From: Ruminococcus sp.
GTDB lineage: Bacteria > Bacillota > Clostridia > Oscillospirales > Acutalibacteraceae
Length of the DNA stretch: 64,000 nt
NCBI GenBank assembly: GCA_017404665.1
Contig: JAFRBX010000043.1
Location: forward strand, 1-64,000
Direction: 5' to 3'
A model generated the notes under the pieces. The model saw only the letters and a list, made by a program, of their open reading frames with translations, was not told the origin of the DNA and made no database searches. Below, piece after piece: positions 31,052-41,500 of the stretch. The number at the start of each line of letters is the position of its first letter. The first letter of the stretch is position 1. Position numbers and translations under genes: made by a program.

Positions 31052-34000
31052 TTATTCTGAACGCAGGGCGGTGACAGGATCGCTCTTAGCCGCCTTGCGC
31101 GAGGGGATGAGTCCGCCGATGAGCGTCAGCACGATGCTCAGCAGGATCAGGATACCAGCCGCCGCGGGCGGCAGGATGGCGTTGATGTTTTCCTGTCCCG
31201 TTAAGGCGTGCAGGATGATATTCGCCGGAATAATCAGCAGCTCGGTGACGCCGATGCCGATCATACCCGCCAGCGCGCCGATGATGAAGGTCTCGGCGTT
31301 GAATACCTGAGAGATGTTGCGTTTGGAGGCGCCGATCGCGCGCAGGATACCGATCTCTTTCTTGCGCTCCAGTACGCTGATATAGGTGATGACGCCGATC
31401 ATGATCGATGATACCACCAGCGAGATCGCGACAAAGGCAATCAGCACGTAGCTGATGGCGTCGATGATGGTTGTCACTGAGCCCATCAGCGCATCGACGA
31501 GATCGGTATATTCGATCACCTTATCGTCCTCACCCGCCGCTTTCATGCGGTCGTTATAGTCGCTGATGATCTGCTTGACTCGGTTTTTGCTGTCAAAATC
31601 CTTGGGGTAGATGGTGATGGCGGACGGACTGGCAAGATCGGCATAGCCCAGCGTCCTTAAATTGCTCTCCAGCGAGGACTGCGAGGTGGAAAACAGCGAC
31701 ATAATCAGATCGCGCAGCTCGTCGGCGGTCATTTCCGTTTTGAACATTTCGGCGAGCGCGTCGGTGTCAAAGTCAAAGGCGCTGAGCAGGTTATCCGAGA
31801 TCCCGGAGGTCAGCGACGACATGCTTTCCGTCAGGGCGGAGGTGATCTCGTCGGATATGGCGGAGAGGATCTTTGCCATCACGCCGCTGAGCTGCTGAGA
31901 GAGGATGTCCGAATACTTTTCGATGCTGCTTTCAAGCGAAGAGGTATCTACTGCTTCGCTGACCGTGGTATAGATCAGCTCCGTTGCATCGTCCGTTGAC
32001 AAATATTTCGTGAATGACGACAGCAGGTAGGACGCCGAGGGCAGCTCGTTTTCGTCGGCGTAGCTCTCGTAGCCGCTGACGATATGGGAGAAGATAGCGT
32101 CGATCTCGTCGTCGGTCGGCGTGAGCTTACCCAATTTTGCGCGCATTGCTTCCACACCGTCCTGAATGATCGTTTGGGCATCCTCAGAGCTGACGTAGTC
32201 GCCGATATGCGCGTAGTCATCCTTTTCATAGCCGTTCTTTTCCAGCCAGATAGCATATCCGTTGATATAGCCTTCGGCGACATCCTTGACGTCGTCGGAG
32301 CCGATGATATCCTCGCTGTGTTCGGAGAGATAATCCTCCAGATCGGAGCGGAGCAATTCACGCGCTTCTTCGGTGGAGAGATATTTCGTCAGCGCTGACG
32401 GGAGCGAGGAAATGTCCGCGCGCTTGTCGTCGGCAGTGTAGGTCTGGTAGCCGGTCAGCAGCTCGGTAAACAGGCTGCTGAGCGTCTCGGAGGTCATGTT
32501 GAATTCGATTCCGCTGAGCAGATCGCCGATATCTTCATCGCTCAGCTCGGGCATCAGATCGCTCAGATCCTCCGCTGAGACCGCAGAGCTCAGGTCGACG
32601 TCGGAGAGGTCCATGTCGCTGAAATCCAGACCGCTCAGATCCATGCTTGACAGATCCAGATCGCTGCTGTCGAAGCTGAAAAGGTCGCTGATCGCGTCGC
32701 TGTCAACCGAAAACAGCGACGCCATATCCATATCGCTGCCTGTGGATTCATCGTCAAAGCGCTTGCCGGTGAATACGTTGATCTCGGGCTTGCTGAGCTG
32801 CTGTTTGACAATCTCGGTCTGCGAGGCGAGTTCGATGACATGCTTGGTCAGCTCGTCGGTGTATCCGATGCCGATGGTGTTGGAGGTGGTGCCGGAGCCG
32901 CCGGCGGAGAGCGGCTGCGCAACGCCGACGATCGTCAGCGTTTCGGCGCTGTCGAGCTGCGTTTTCAAATACTTTTCATCCGAAGAATGGTTTGCCCACA
33001 GCTTGTATTCTTTGTCATAGGAGTAGAAGCAGGTGGATGGCAGAATGCGAAATTCGATGCCGAGGACTTCGTCGTAACCGTAAGTGTTCGGGGAGCCGGT
33101 TTTCTCAAAGCTCTGCCCCTCGCCGAAGGCGAGGATCATATCGTCGAGCTCCTTGGGGTCTTTGAGCCCCATCGCGTACAGCGTCAGATCGGGGATCGAT
33201 CCGTTCGACGTCAGCGTAACCACACATTCGCTGTAGTTCTGCGGCCATCTGCCGGCTTTGAGATCGTAGTTTGCTTGAAACAGCTCTTCATTCTCGGGTA
33301 TCGCAAAGAAGGAATTGTAGCTCATGAACGCCGAGAACAGCGTGTTGCCGCCGCCGTCCGTGCCGTTGAAGCCGAGCGGCGAAAAGCTGGTGTCAGGGTT
33401 TACCTGACGGTAGCTGCCGTCGTCATTGACCTTATAGATATACGGCGAGATGTTGTAGCTGTAATCGATATTCTGTACATAGTCGTCGATATCGCACTGA
33501 TCGCTTTCAAAGAATTCCTTGAGCGATTTCAGGTCGTTCGAGGAAACGCCGGAAAGCATGCTGGTGACAGCGTTCCATTCCGTGATTTTAGCTTCATCTG
33601 CGGTCGCTTCGGCGGAGGTGCCCTGCGACATGCCCATCCCCATCGCGTACATCGACGTCATATCAAAGGTGGTGTCGGTGATCTCCAGCGGGTATTCCTG
33701 CAGGCTTTCTTCCTCGACGTTACGGATATATTCGTTTGCGCCGTGCGACATCGCTAAGATCATCGCGATGCCGATGATGCCGATGGATCCCGCGAAGGAC
33801 ACGAGGATGGTGCGCGCCTTTTTGGTCCATAGGTTGTTGAAGGACAGCGCCATCGAGGTCAGCAGCGACATCGAGGATCTGCCCAGGTTTTTGTGTACAG
33901 TCTCGGTCTCTTCCGGCGTGAAGGGGTCGGAGTCCGAGGTGATTTCGCCGTCCTTCAGGGTGACGATGCGCGTGGCGTATTTTTCAGCGAGCTCGGGATT

Positions 34001-34594
34001 ATGGGTGACCATGACGACCAGACGGTCTTGTGCGACCTCCTTCAAGAGATCCATGACCTGCAGGCTGGTGTCGCTGTCCAGAGCGCCGGTAGGTTCATCG
34101 GCGAGCAGGATATCGGGGTCGTTGACCAGCGCACGGGCGATGGCGACGCGCTGCATCTGGCCGCCTGAGAGCTGAGAAGGTTTTTTGTGGATGTGATCGG
34201 CAAGCCCTACCTTTTGCAGGGCGTCGACGGCGCGTGAGGAGCGTTCGGAAGCGCTGATTCCGCCGATCGTCAGAGCCAACTCTACGTTTTTCAGGATGGT
34301 CTGATGAGGGATAAGGTTGTAGCTTTGAAAGACAAAGCCGATCGTGTGGTTGCGGTAGGAGTCCCAGTCGCGGTCAGAATACCGCTTGGTGCTGATCCCG
34401 TTGATGATCAGATCGCCTTCGTCGTACCGATCCAGACCGCCGATGATGTTCAGCAGGGTCGTTTTGCCGGAGCCGCTCTGTCCCAGCACGGCGACAAACT
34501 CGCTGTCGCGCAGATTGAGAGAAACGCCCTTGAGCGCTTCCTGCACGAGCGAGCCTGTTTTATATACCTTTCGTATGCCTTTGATCTGCAGCAT
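31052..34594 (-). CDS. MacB/FtsX-type ABC transporter, fused ATPase and permease with a giant extracellular insert
   Basis: A 1180-residue membrane protein. Residues 1-230 are a LolD/MacB-type ATPase with Walker A GQSGSGKTT, signature LSGGQMQRVAIARAL and Walker B ILLADEPTGALDS. A first membrane segment lies near 270 (ILVSFAGSIGIIGIAMILA). About 700 extracellular residues follow, and a C-terminal FtsX domain of three segments (about 1030-1180, including GILRAIGASKRNISQVF). The insert contains a short-period stretch of DLSS/DLSG/DFSD/DLSD units near residues 625-660 and acidic helices. MacB-like proteins do mechanical work across the membrane, such as peptide or lipoprotein export or resistance. 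Single-chain proteins this long are typical of some Clostridia; the substrate is unknown. Confidence 0.86.
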   Translation of the reverse strand: MLQIKGIRKVYKTGSLVQEALKGVSLNLRDSEFVAVLGQSGSGKTTLLNIIGGLDRYDEGDLIINGISTKRYSDRDWDSYRNHTIGFVFQSYNLIPHQTILKNVELALTIGGISASERSSRAVDALQKVGLADHIHKKPSQLSGGQMQRVAIARALVNDPDILLADEPTGALDSDTSLQVMDLLKEVAQDRLVVMVTHNPELAEKYATRIVTLKDGEITSDSDPFTPEETETVHKNLGRSSMSLLTSMALSFNNLWTKKARTILVSFAGSIGIIGIAMILAMSHGANEYIRNVEEESLQEYPLEITDTTFDMTSMYAMGMGMSQGTSAEATADEAKITEWNAVTSMLSGVSSNDLKSLKEFFESDQCDIDDYVQNIDYSYNISPYIYKVNDDGSYRQVNPDTSFSPLGFNGTDGGGNTLFSAFMSYNSFFAIPENEELFQANYDLKAGRWPQNYSECVVTLTSNGSIPDLTLYAMGLKDPKELDDMILAFGEGQSFEKTGSPNTYGYDEVLGIEFRILPSTCFYSYDKEYKLWANHSSDEKYLKTQLDSAETLTIVGVAQPLSAGGSGTTSNTIGIGYTDELTKHVIELASQTEIVKQQLSKPEINVFTGKRFDDESTGSDMDMASLFSVDSDAISDLFSFDSSDLDLSSMDLSGLDFSDMDLSDVDLSSAVSAEDLSDLMPELSDEDIGDLLSGIEFNMTSETLSSLFTELLTGYQTYTADDKRADISSLPSALTKYLSTEEARELLRSDLEDYLSEHSEDIIGSDDVKDVAEGYINGYAIWLEKNGYEKDDYAHIGDYVSSEDAQTIIQDGVEAMRAKLGKLTPTDDEIDAIFSHIVSGYESYADENELPSASYLLSSFTKYLSTDDATELIYTTVSEAVDTSSLESSIEKYSDILSQQLSGVMAKILSAISDEITSALTESMSSLTSGISDNLLSAFDFDTDALAEMFKTEMTADELRDLIMSLFSTSQSSLESNLRTLGYADLASPSAITIYPKDFDSKNRVKQIISDYNDRMKAAGEDDKVIEYTDLVDALMGSVTTIIDAISYVLIAFVAISLVVSSIMIGVITYISVLERKKEIGILRAIGASKRNISQVFNAETFIIGALAGMIGIGVTELLIIPANIILHALTGQENINAILPPAAAGILILLSIVLTLIGGLIPSRKAAKSDPVTALRSE

Positions 34595-34767
34595 GGAGTT
34601 CTCCTTAAGATGTGCCGGAGTGGGTGGACAATCTATTTGATAGGATAAGATACTATTATTATAGCATACATTATATAGACAAATGCTATTGAAGTAAACA
34701 GATTTTACGAAAGAGTAATCCCAAATTACAAAATCGGCATAAATATACTATTCTCAGATAAATAGTT

Positions 34768-34788
34768 AAAGGCTCCCGGAGGAGCCTT
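34768..34788 (-). terminator. Terminator of the glucosyltransferase-like gene
   Basis: AAGGCTCC (34769-34776) and GGAGCCTT (34781-34788) form a stem followed by TTT on the minus strand. Confidence 0.7.
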
Positions 34789-34790
34789 AT

Positions 34791-34840
34791 TGGTAATTAG
34801 TGGCTGGTGGTCAGTGAATAGTGGATAGTGGATAGTGAAA
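34791..34840. repeat. AGTGGATAGTGGATAGTGA-type intergenic repeat
   Basis: Four to five degenerate units of AGTGGNTAGTG lie just after the terminator, like the stretches at 12933-12977 and 27531-27579. Confidence 0.55.
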
Positions 34841-34845
34841 ATGGA

Positions 34846-36117
34846 TCAGATGTTCTTTTGATCCTGAGCCAGCTTTTTTGCCAGCTCATAGATGTTGCGG
34901 CAGGAGTTTTTATGGACAAAGCGGCGGCAGCTCTCGCGCATGGCGTCCAGCTTTGCGCCGTCTGAAAGCAGCGCGCCTACCGTAGCGGCGGCTTCACTGC
35001 TGTGCTCCAAGATCACGCCGATGTTGTTCTCCGCCAGCAGCGCGGCGTTTTGCTCCTCCTGACCGGGGTAGGCCTTGAACACAACCATCGGCAGCGCGCA
35101 GGCGATGCTCTCGGAGGTGGTCAGCCCGCCGGGCTTGGTGACGATCAGATCGCTCGCATGCATATAGTCGTCCACGTTGTCGATGAAGAAAAAGAGCTTG
35201 GTCGGCTTATGCTTATCGGTGGTACGGCGGAAGGTGCGGGTCAGTTTTTCCTTGACCATTTCACTTTGGTTGTACATAAAGCGCAGGACGTTGTCTTGGC
35301 TGAAGCGCTTGAGCAGCTCAGGTTCTTCCTCGGTGACGATCTCATTGGCGTTATGCAGCAGCTCGTCAAATGCGTCATACAGCCTTTTGTTGCGGCCAGT
35401 GATGACGATGATCTGGTAGTCGATATCGATATTCAGCAGGTTTTCATAGATCTCGAGGATATCCGTTACGCCGAAGCTGCCCGCCATAATCAGTACGGTG
35501 CGCTTGTTTCTGTCAAAGCCGAGTTCATCGAGCACCTCGTCGCGGCTTCTGCCGTTGCCCTCGTAGAATTTTTCGAAAACCGGATGGCCGTAATCGTAAA
35601 TGCTGCTGCGGTCGATTTCATATTGCTCCGCCAGTATATCCTTGGCTTGCGACGAGGCGGTGATATAGGCGTCGATACCGCCCGCTATGTACGCGCGGTG
35701 GGGGAGAAAGTCGGTGACGATGGTGATCAGCGGGACAGCATAGCCGGTTTTTTCCTTCATATAACCAACGATCGCGCCGGCAAACGGATGGCAGCTGATA
35801 ATGACGTCGGGGGCGATGGTCTCGATGACCGGCTGCAGGCGTTTGGCGCACTGCTGATAAATGATGTTGACAGTCTCCGACAGCGGAGACTCTTTGTCCG
35901 AGCTCTTGTACATCGCGCCGAAGAGAGCGGGAGTGAGCGTTACCAGCGCCTTATAGCCCTGTACGACCGCGATATTCAGCACAGGGGAACATTCCTCGAT
36001 CGCGTCGATGATGGTGACGTCCGCCGAGGGATCGTGTTCGTTGATATATGTCTTCAGGGCGTTGGAGGCGCGGTTGTGACCGCCGCCGGTCGACGCTGTC
36101 AGTATCAATACTTTCAT
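34846..36117 (-). CDS. Processive diacylglycerol glucosyltransferase / MGDG synthase-like glycosyltransferase
   Basis: A 423-residue GT28-type glycosyltransferase of the MGDG synthase/UgtP group, peripheral on the inner membrane face. The N-terminal donor-independent domain starts ILTASTGGGHNRASNAL and includes DVIISCHPFAGAIVGYM. The C-terminal UDP-sugar domain includes MAGSFGVTDILEIYENLL, VTKPGGLTTSESIACALP and YPGQEEQNAALL. Such enzymes add sugars to diacylglycerol to make membrane glycolipids and the lipoteichoic acid anchor. The exact product is not shown by sequence. Confidence 0.88.
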   Translation of the reverse strand: MKVLILTASTGGGHNRASNALKTYINEHDPSADVTIIDAIEECSPVLNIAVVQGYKALVTLTPALFGAMYKSSDKESPLSETVNIIYQQCAKRLQPVIETIAPDVIISCHPFAGAIVGYMKEKTGYAVPLITIVTDFLPHRAYIAGGIDAYITASSQAKDILAEQYEIDRSSIYDYGHPVFEKFYEGNGRSRDEVLDELGFDRNKRTVLIMAGSFGVTDILEIYENLLNIDIDYQIIVITGRNKRLYDAFDELLHNANEIVTEEEPELLKRFSQDNVLRFMYNQSEMVKEKLTRTFRRTTDKHKPTKLFFFIDNVDDYMHASDLIVTKPGGLTTSESIACALPMVVFKAYPGQEEQNAALLAENNIGVILEHSSEAAATVGALLSDGAKLDAMRESCRRFVHKNSCRNIYELAKKLAQDQKNI

Positions 36118-36429
36118 GATGAGTCACCTTTCTCAAAGAGGTACGTCCATATTATAGCTTATTCTTCTGCCCAAGGCAATATACAATCGGGGAAAATGTA
36201 ACAGGTTTTTGGGAGATCCGAAACGCTTTATCCAAAATCCATAAATTAACCGACCGAGGGGGTAGTAAATATCGTCGCATTTTTATTTCATAATTCTTTT
36301 ACAGATTATTAATCATTTTTAAATTCGTTATTATATACTTAATTATAATAGGAGCAGTGGAGCTGCAGATGCTTTTGACTGTTCTTTTCATGATTGATAG
36401 ATTAGTTTTCCTTTAAGGAAGTGGTTGTT
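36118..36429. other. Divergent intergenic region before the VanW gene
   Basis: No gene seen. It is AT-rich between 36270 and 36350. A TATAAT at 36344-36349 is a likely -10 box for the VanW gene; no good -35 is present at 17 bases. AAGGAAGTGG just before 36430 is the ribosome site. Confidence 0.4.
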
Positions 36430-38157
36430 ATGGCAAATCGAAAAGGCGATACCATGGAGCTCAATTCCATTCTCGCCGAGGCGCGCAGCCGCAAGAGCGG
36501 AACTCCCGCGAAAAGCGGCGCAGGCAAGCAGAGCGCCCCTGCCCGCAAGGCGGCTCCCGCCCGTGTGAATAATTTCAATGATAATTTCGTGATTACCGAC
36601 GATGATGACCGTCCCGTCAGACCGCAGGTCAAGAATTCCCGACCTGCTCCTGCTAAGCAGCAGCCTAAGAAGAAGAAAAAGACCGGTCTGATCGTTGCGA
36701 TCTGCATCGTCAGCATTCTGTTGGTCGCGGCTGTAGGCGGACTGACTCTGTATCTGTTCTCAGGCTCCGGCACCGGTCCCGACAGCACCTTCTCCGATAA
36801 CGTCTATGTCAACGGCAGATCGCTCAAGGATCTGACAATGGGTCAGGCGAAAACGCTGATGAAGGGCGTTGAGGACGAGCTGGCGGACGGCATCAAGATC
36901 GAGGTCAAGGCGGGCGATAAATCCTACAGCTACACCAAGGACGATTTCAACTATTCCTTTGACACCGATCAGGTGCTCAGCGAAGCCAAGACCTACTCCG
37001 AGGAAAAGGGCATCAAGACCGAGGACAAGAACTATGAGATCACGATGAAGGTCGAGGACACTACCTGTGCCGACATCATCTCGAAGATCGCTTCCGACGT
37101 CAAGACTGAAGCGAAGAACGCGACGGTCACCGATTTTGACCCCTCCGCCGATTCGATGTTTACCGTAGCGGACGAGGTCAAGGGTGTTGCGCTGGACGAG
37201 CAGACCAGCTTGACTGCGCTGACGACCTTTATCAACGGCGGCAATGTCAGCGGTACCGTTGATGCGACCGTTTCCGAGGTGGATCCCGAGTATACCGCGA
37301 GCTACCTCAAGAGCAATATCAAGAAGCTGTCTTCCTTCTCGACGATCTCTACCAACAACTCCAACGGCAACGAGAACATGCGCGTCTCTCTGGCGGCGTG
37401 CAACGGCTCCATCATCGAGCCCGGCGCTACCTGGTCTTTCAACGACCATACCGGCAACTCCAACCTCGAAAGTAACGGCTACAAGCCCGCGGGCGTTATC
37501 GTCGAGGGCCGCAGCGAGACCGGCATCGGCGGCGGCATCTGCCAGTCCTCCACCACGATCTACAACGCCTGCATCCTGTGCGGCATGGACGTCGTGGAGC
37601 GCCAGTGCCACTATTATAAGTCGGTGTATGTAGACGCCGGCCGCGACGCGACCGTCGACTACGGCAACATCGACCTCAAGGTCAATAATCCGTTCAAGTA
37701 CCAGCTCTTCATGAAGTGCTGGATGGACGGCACTCAGCTCAACTGTGAGATCTACGGGCTGGAGAATCCCGAGTTTGACGATATCGAGATCTCCACGACC
37801 TCTCCGACCTACTTTGACCGCGGCTATAAGGTCTATACCACCCGCACCTATCTGAAGGACGGCAGCGAGGTCAAGACCGACGATCTGCCCTCCTCCACCT
37901 ACTATACCTCGGCTCCCTCCTCGGGATCGTCTAGCTCCAACAGCTCCTATGACGATGATGATTCCGACAGCTCCGGCGGCGATGATTCCTCTTCCGGCGG
38001 TGAGTCCGGCGGCGAATCCGGCGGTGAATCGGGCGGTGAATCGGGCGGTGAGTCCGGCGGTGAATCGGGCGGCGAGTCCGGCGGCGAATCGGGCGGTGAA
38101 TCCGGCGGCGAGTCCGGCGGCGAGTCCGGCGGCGAACCCGTTGACGGCGGCGAATAA
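36430..38157 (+). CDS. VanW family membrane-anchored protein with GGES repeat tail
   Basis: A 575-residue protein when started at ATG 36430 (MANRKGDTMEL), behind AAGGAAGTGG. The first 75 residues are a basic cytoplasmic region. One membrane segment follows (TGLIVAICIVSILLVAAVGG). The extracellular part has a PG-binding-like domain (about residues 120-270) and a VanW domain (about 310-460) with ATWSFNDHTGNSNLESNGY and ETGIGGGICQSSTTIYNA. The C-terminus is Ser/Asp-rich and ends in twelve GGES/GGEP units. VanW domains are linked to peptidoglycan and glycopeptide clusters, but their activity is unknown. The flexible acidic tail is probably a spacer through or along the wall. Confidence 0.87.
   Translation: MANRKGDTMELNSILAEARSRKSGTPAKSGAGKQSAPARKAAPARVNNFNDNFVITDDDDRPVRPQVKNSRPAPAKQQPKKKKKTGLIVAICIVSILLVAAVGGLTLYLFSGSGTGPDSTFSDNVYVNGRSLKDLTMGQAKTLMKGVEDELADGIKIEVKAGDKSYSYTKDDFNYSFDTDQVLSEAKTYSEEKGIKTEDKNYEITMKVEDTTCADIISKIASDVKTEAKNATVTDFDPSADSMFTVADEVKGVALDEQTSLTALTTFINGGNVSGTVDATVSEVDPEYTASYLKSNIKKLSSFSTISTNNSNGNENMRVSLAACNGSIIEPGATWSFNDHTGNSNLESNGYKPAGVIVEGRSETGIGGGICQSSTTIYNACILCGMDVVERQCHYYKSVYVDAGRDATVDYGNIDLKVNNPFKYQLFMKCWMDGTQLNCEIYGLENPEFDDIEISTTSPTYFDRGYKVYTTRTYLKDGSEVKTDDLPSSTYYTSAPSSGSSSSNSSYDDDDSDSSGGDDSSSGGESGGESGGESGGESGGESGGESGGESGGESGGESGGESGGESGGEPVDGGE
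37996..38139 (+). repeat. 12-bp tandem repeat coding for GGES
   Basis: Twelve 12-base units of GGCGGYGARTCS encode eleven GGES and a final GGEP. Unit-to-unit differences are mostly silent, so the peptide is kept by selection or copied by slippage. Confidence 0.9.
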
Positions 38158-38172
38158 TCCGATCCTCTTTAT

Positions 38173-38203
38173 CCCCCTGTGTAAGCAGGGGGATTGTTTT
38201 TTT
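38173..38203 (+). terminator. VanW gene terminator
   Basis: CCCCCTG (38173-38179) and CAGGGGG (38186-38192), followed by ATTGTTTTTTT. Confidence 0.85.
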
Positions 38204-38209
38204 GAATGG

Positions 38210-38266
38210 TCATTGCGAAGCACCTTGATACGCGTGCCGGTGCTGCGGCAACCTCAACCGATTAAA
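38210..38266 (+). repeat. Dispersed TCATTGCGA...CAACCTCAACCGATT repeat, short copy
   Basis: GTCATTGCGAAGCACC at one end and GCGGCAACCTCAACCGATTA at the other, with a different middle. It is the third of four copies in the window. The rest of the gap to 38498 is AT-rich and shows no gene. Confidence 0.65.
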
Positions 38267-38498
38267 ACAGGTTTGATCCCCTCACGCAAGGAAATCTCTT
38301 CTATTTGCATCCTGCCATAAAATGGAAATTGGTCGAATTCACTTAAAATCAATATTTACTATTGGGCATATTGCGCCTATGTTCGTGATATTCAACAATC
38401 AATGCCGTACATTTTCGTTGAATACAAACAACAAATTCAGCGGTTTGTTGAAATAGCATCAATGCGGGTAAAAAATCATTCAAAACAAAAATTTATTA

Positions 38499-38527
38499 TT
38501 GAATATTCATAAAGTTTGTGATATGAT
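38499..38527 (+). promoter_or_regulatory. Promoter of the 1198-residue dockerin protein gene
   Basis: TTGAAT (38499-38504), a 17-base spacer and TATGAT (38522-38527). Confidence 0.65.
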
Positions 38528-38563
38528 TAAGCTACGCAATAAAATAATTATAAGGAGGAAATT

Positions 38564-41500
38564 ATGAGAAAGTTTATTAGCGTATTACTGGCTCTTATGT
38601 TGGTATTCTCTCTGACGACCGTTGTGTTTAACGCCTACAACGTGGTAGACGACGACGCGATCACGTCTGAAGAAGCATGCGAAGACGTAGGAACCACAGC
38701 AAAGGTCTATTTCCAGATGCCTAACGGTGAGAATGGTCCTGTTGCTACCCAGGACGTCTATGTTCATCATCCCGAGGAACTGGACGAGCAGGGTGAAGTC
38801 GTAGCGGAAGCTTACGACGAGCTCGTTATCGGCGAAGGCGATCATGCCCTTTCCTGGTACAACGATTTCAACCTCGCTGCAGACGGCAATCACTATGCAG
38901 GTATTTATTGGTGGGACGCTCCCGCTTCCCCCTCTGCATGGCCGGGCTACAGAATGTCCATCGACGATTATGACAACAGCATTTTCTATGCAATCGTTCC
39001 CGGCGACGGCGATCTGACCTCCGGTATCTTCAACAATGGTGTTGACGGCGGTACCGATTCCAGCCTGCCCATCTATTATGAGGCGGCTCAGACCATCGAC
39101 AACAACATGGAAGGCGCTTACGCAGGCGACTATGACACTCTGTGGGAAGACACCTACAATGAGTTTGACTTTGACGGCTGCATCTATGTTATCGATCCCG
39201 ATCAGGTCTCCATCAACGCCTTCTCCGGCAAGCAGACCTGCGGCGGTAACTGGTACTTCTACTATGGCAACGGCTGCTATGGTAACGTCAGAACCGATTC
39301 CGACGATTATGTATCCGCTGAGGATAACTGTGTGAACCCCGATCACCATCACGGTGAAGAGCCGACCGACGCTCCTGTAGAGCCGACCGACGCTCCCGTA
39401 GAGCCGACTGATGCTCCCGCAGAGCCGACCGACGCTCCCGTAGAGCCCACTGAGGCTCCTGTTGAGCCCACCGACGCTCCTGTTGAGCCCACTGACGCTC
39501 CTGTTGAAGACGTTATCACCGTATACTTCACCAACGGTCAGGGTTGGAGCAACGTAAATGCATATTTCTGGGGCACCGATGCTGATCCTTCATGGCCCGG
39601 CGCTTCCATCGAATTCGATCATCAGAACGATTTCGGTCAGGACGTTTACAAGGCTGTTCTGCCCGCAACTGTTCAGGGTCTGATCTTCAACAACGGCGAA
39701 GGCGACCAGACCATCGATATCACCGAGAACGCGGGCTTTAAGCTCGTAGACGGCGCTGAGTTCTACACCACCACTACCGAAGACGGTAAGGTCGTTGTAG
39801 AAGAGGTTGGCGTTGACCAGCCCACCGAAGAGCCCATCGCTTGGGAAAAGGGTTACTACCTCACCGGTACTGTAGCTGACTGGGGCCTCAAGGAAGGCAT
39901 GATGCTGACCGACGAAGGCGACGGTCTGTACAGCTATGGCCCGATCGCTCTGACCGCTAACGACATGATCAAGGTCATCGACGTTAACAAGAAGGGCACT
40001 GGCATCGGCAACTGGTATCCGGACGGCATGGACAACAACCGCACTGTACCTGTTGATGCTGAATACATGATCTACTTCCGTCCCGCAGGCGACGGCACAG
40101 CCGAGGACGGCTGGGAGTACATCCCCTATGAGGGCGACGATTCCGGCGAAGACGCTCACGGCTGCAAGAACGGCGGCTATATGTTCAAGTTCGTCGGCAA
40201 CTACACAGAGCCGACTGACGCTCCTGTTGAGCCTACCGACGCTCCTGTAGAGCCGACTGACGCTCCCGTTGAGCCCACCGAAGCTCCCGCTCCTGTTTTT
40301 GAGTATGACACTGTTTACGCAGTCGGTAACGGCGAAGGCAATTGGCTAAACGGCATTACATGGGATCCCGGCGCTGCGGCAAACGAGATGACCCAGACTG
40401 CTGATGACGTTTGGGAGATCAAATTCGAAGACGTTCCCTCCGGCTATGATCGTCAGATCAAATTCGCTATCGACGGCACATGGGATCGCAACTTCGGCGG
40501 TGCCTTTGAAGCAAATGATACGGCTACCGACGCTGTTTACAACGGCGATAACATCACTTTCGATACCGAAAAATTCTGTAATGTAACTGCAAAACTTGAC
40601 CTGACCGGCTTTGATCCCGAGACCAATACCGGTGCGGTATTCACGATCACCATCGAAGAGATCGATACTCCTGATCAGCCGACCGACGCTCCTGCTCCGA
40701 CTTGGGAGAAGGGTTATTATCTGACCGGTACTGTTGCTGACTGGGGCCTCAAGGAAGGCATGATGCTGACCGAAGAAGGCGACGGTCTGTACAGCTTCGG
40801 TCCGATCGCTCTGACCGCTGACGACATGATCAAGGTCATCGACGTCAACAAGAAGGGCACCGGCATCGGCAACTGGTATCCGGACGGCATGGACAACAAT
40901 CAGGGCGTTGACGAATACGGCGAGTACACCATCTACTTCCGTCCCGCAGGCGACGGTACTGAGGAAGACGGCTACACCTACATCTACTATGTAGGCGATG
41001 GCAGCGAAGACGCTCAGAATCACGGCTGCACACGCGGCGGCTACATGTTCAAGTTCGTCAAGGCTGACGAGCCCGTAGAGCCGACCGACGCTCCTGTTGA
41101 GCCGACTGACGCTCCTGTTGAGCCGACTGACGCTCCTGTCTTCGAGTATGAAGCTGTTAACGCAGTCGGTAACGGCGACGGCGCTTGGCTGAACGGCGTT
41201 ACATGGGATCCCGCTGCTGAAGCCAATCTGATGACCGAGATCGAGGAGAACGTTTGGGAGATCACCTTCAAGGGCGTTCCCGCGGATCAGGATTGCCAGA
41301 TCAAGTTTGCGATCGACGGCAACTGGAACCACAACTTCGGCGGCACCTTCGAAGAGAGCGGCAAGGTTACCAACGCTGATTACAACGGCGCAAACATCAC
41401 CTTCTCTCCCGAAAAGGCAAGCGACATTACCGCAAAACTCGATCTGACCAACTTTGATATTGCGACTCAGACCGGTGCGACCTTCACCATCACCATCACT

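Noticed and set aside
37996..38139. GGES tandem repeat as a CRISPR-like or mobile repeat
   Set aside because: The 12-base units lie in frame inside the VanW gene and encode a continuous spacer peptide.
36760..38223. Minus-strand frame opposite the VanW gene
   Set aside because: It mirrors the GGES repeat and VanW codons; its repetitive product comes from the repeat on the other strand.
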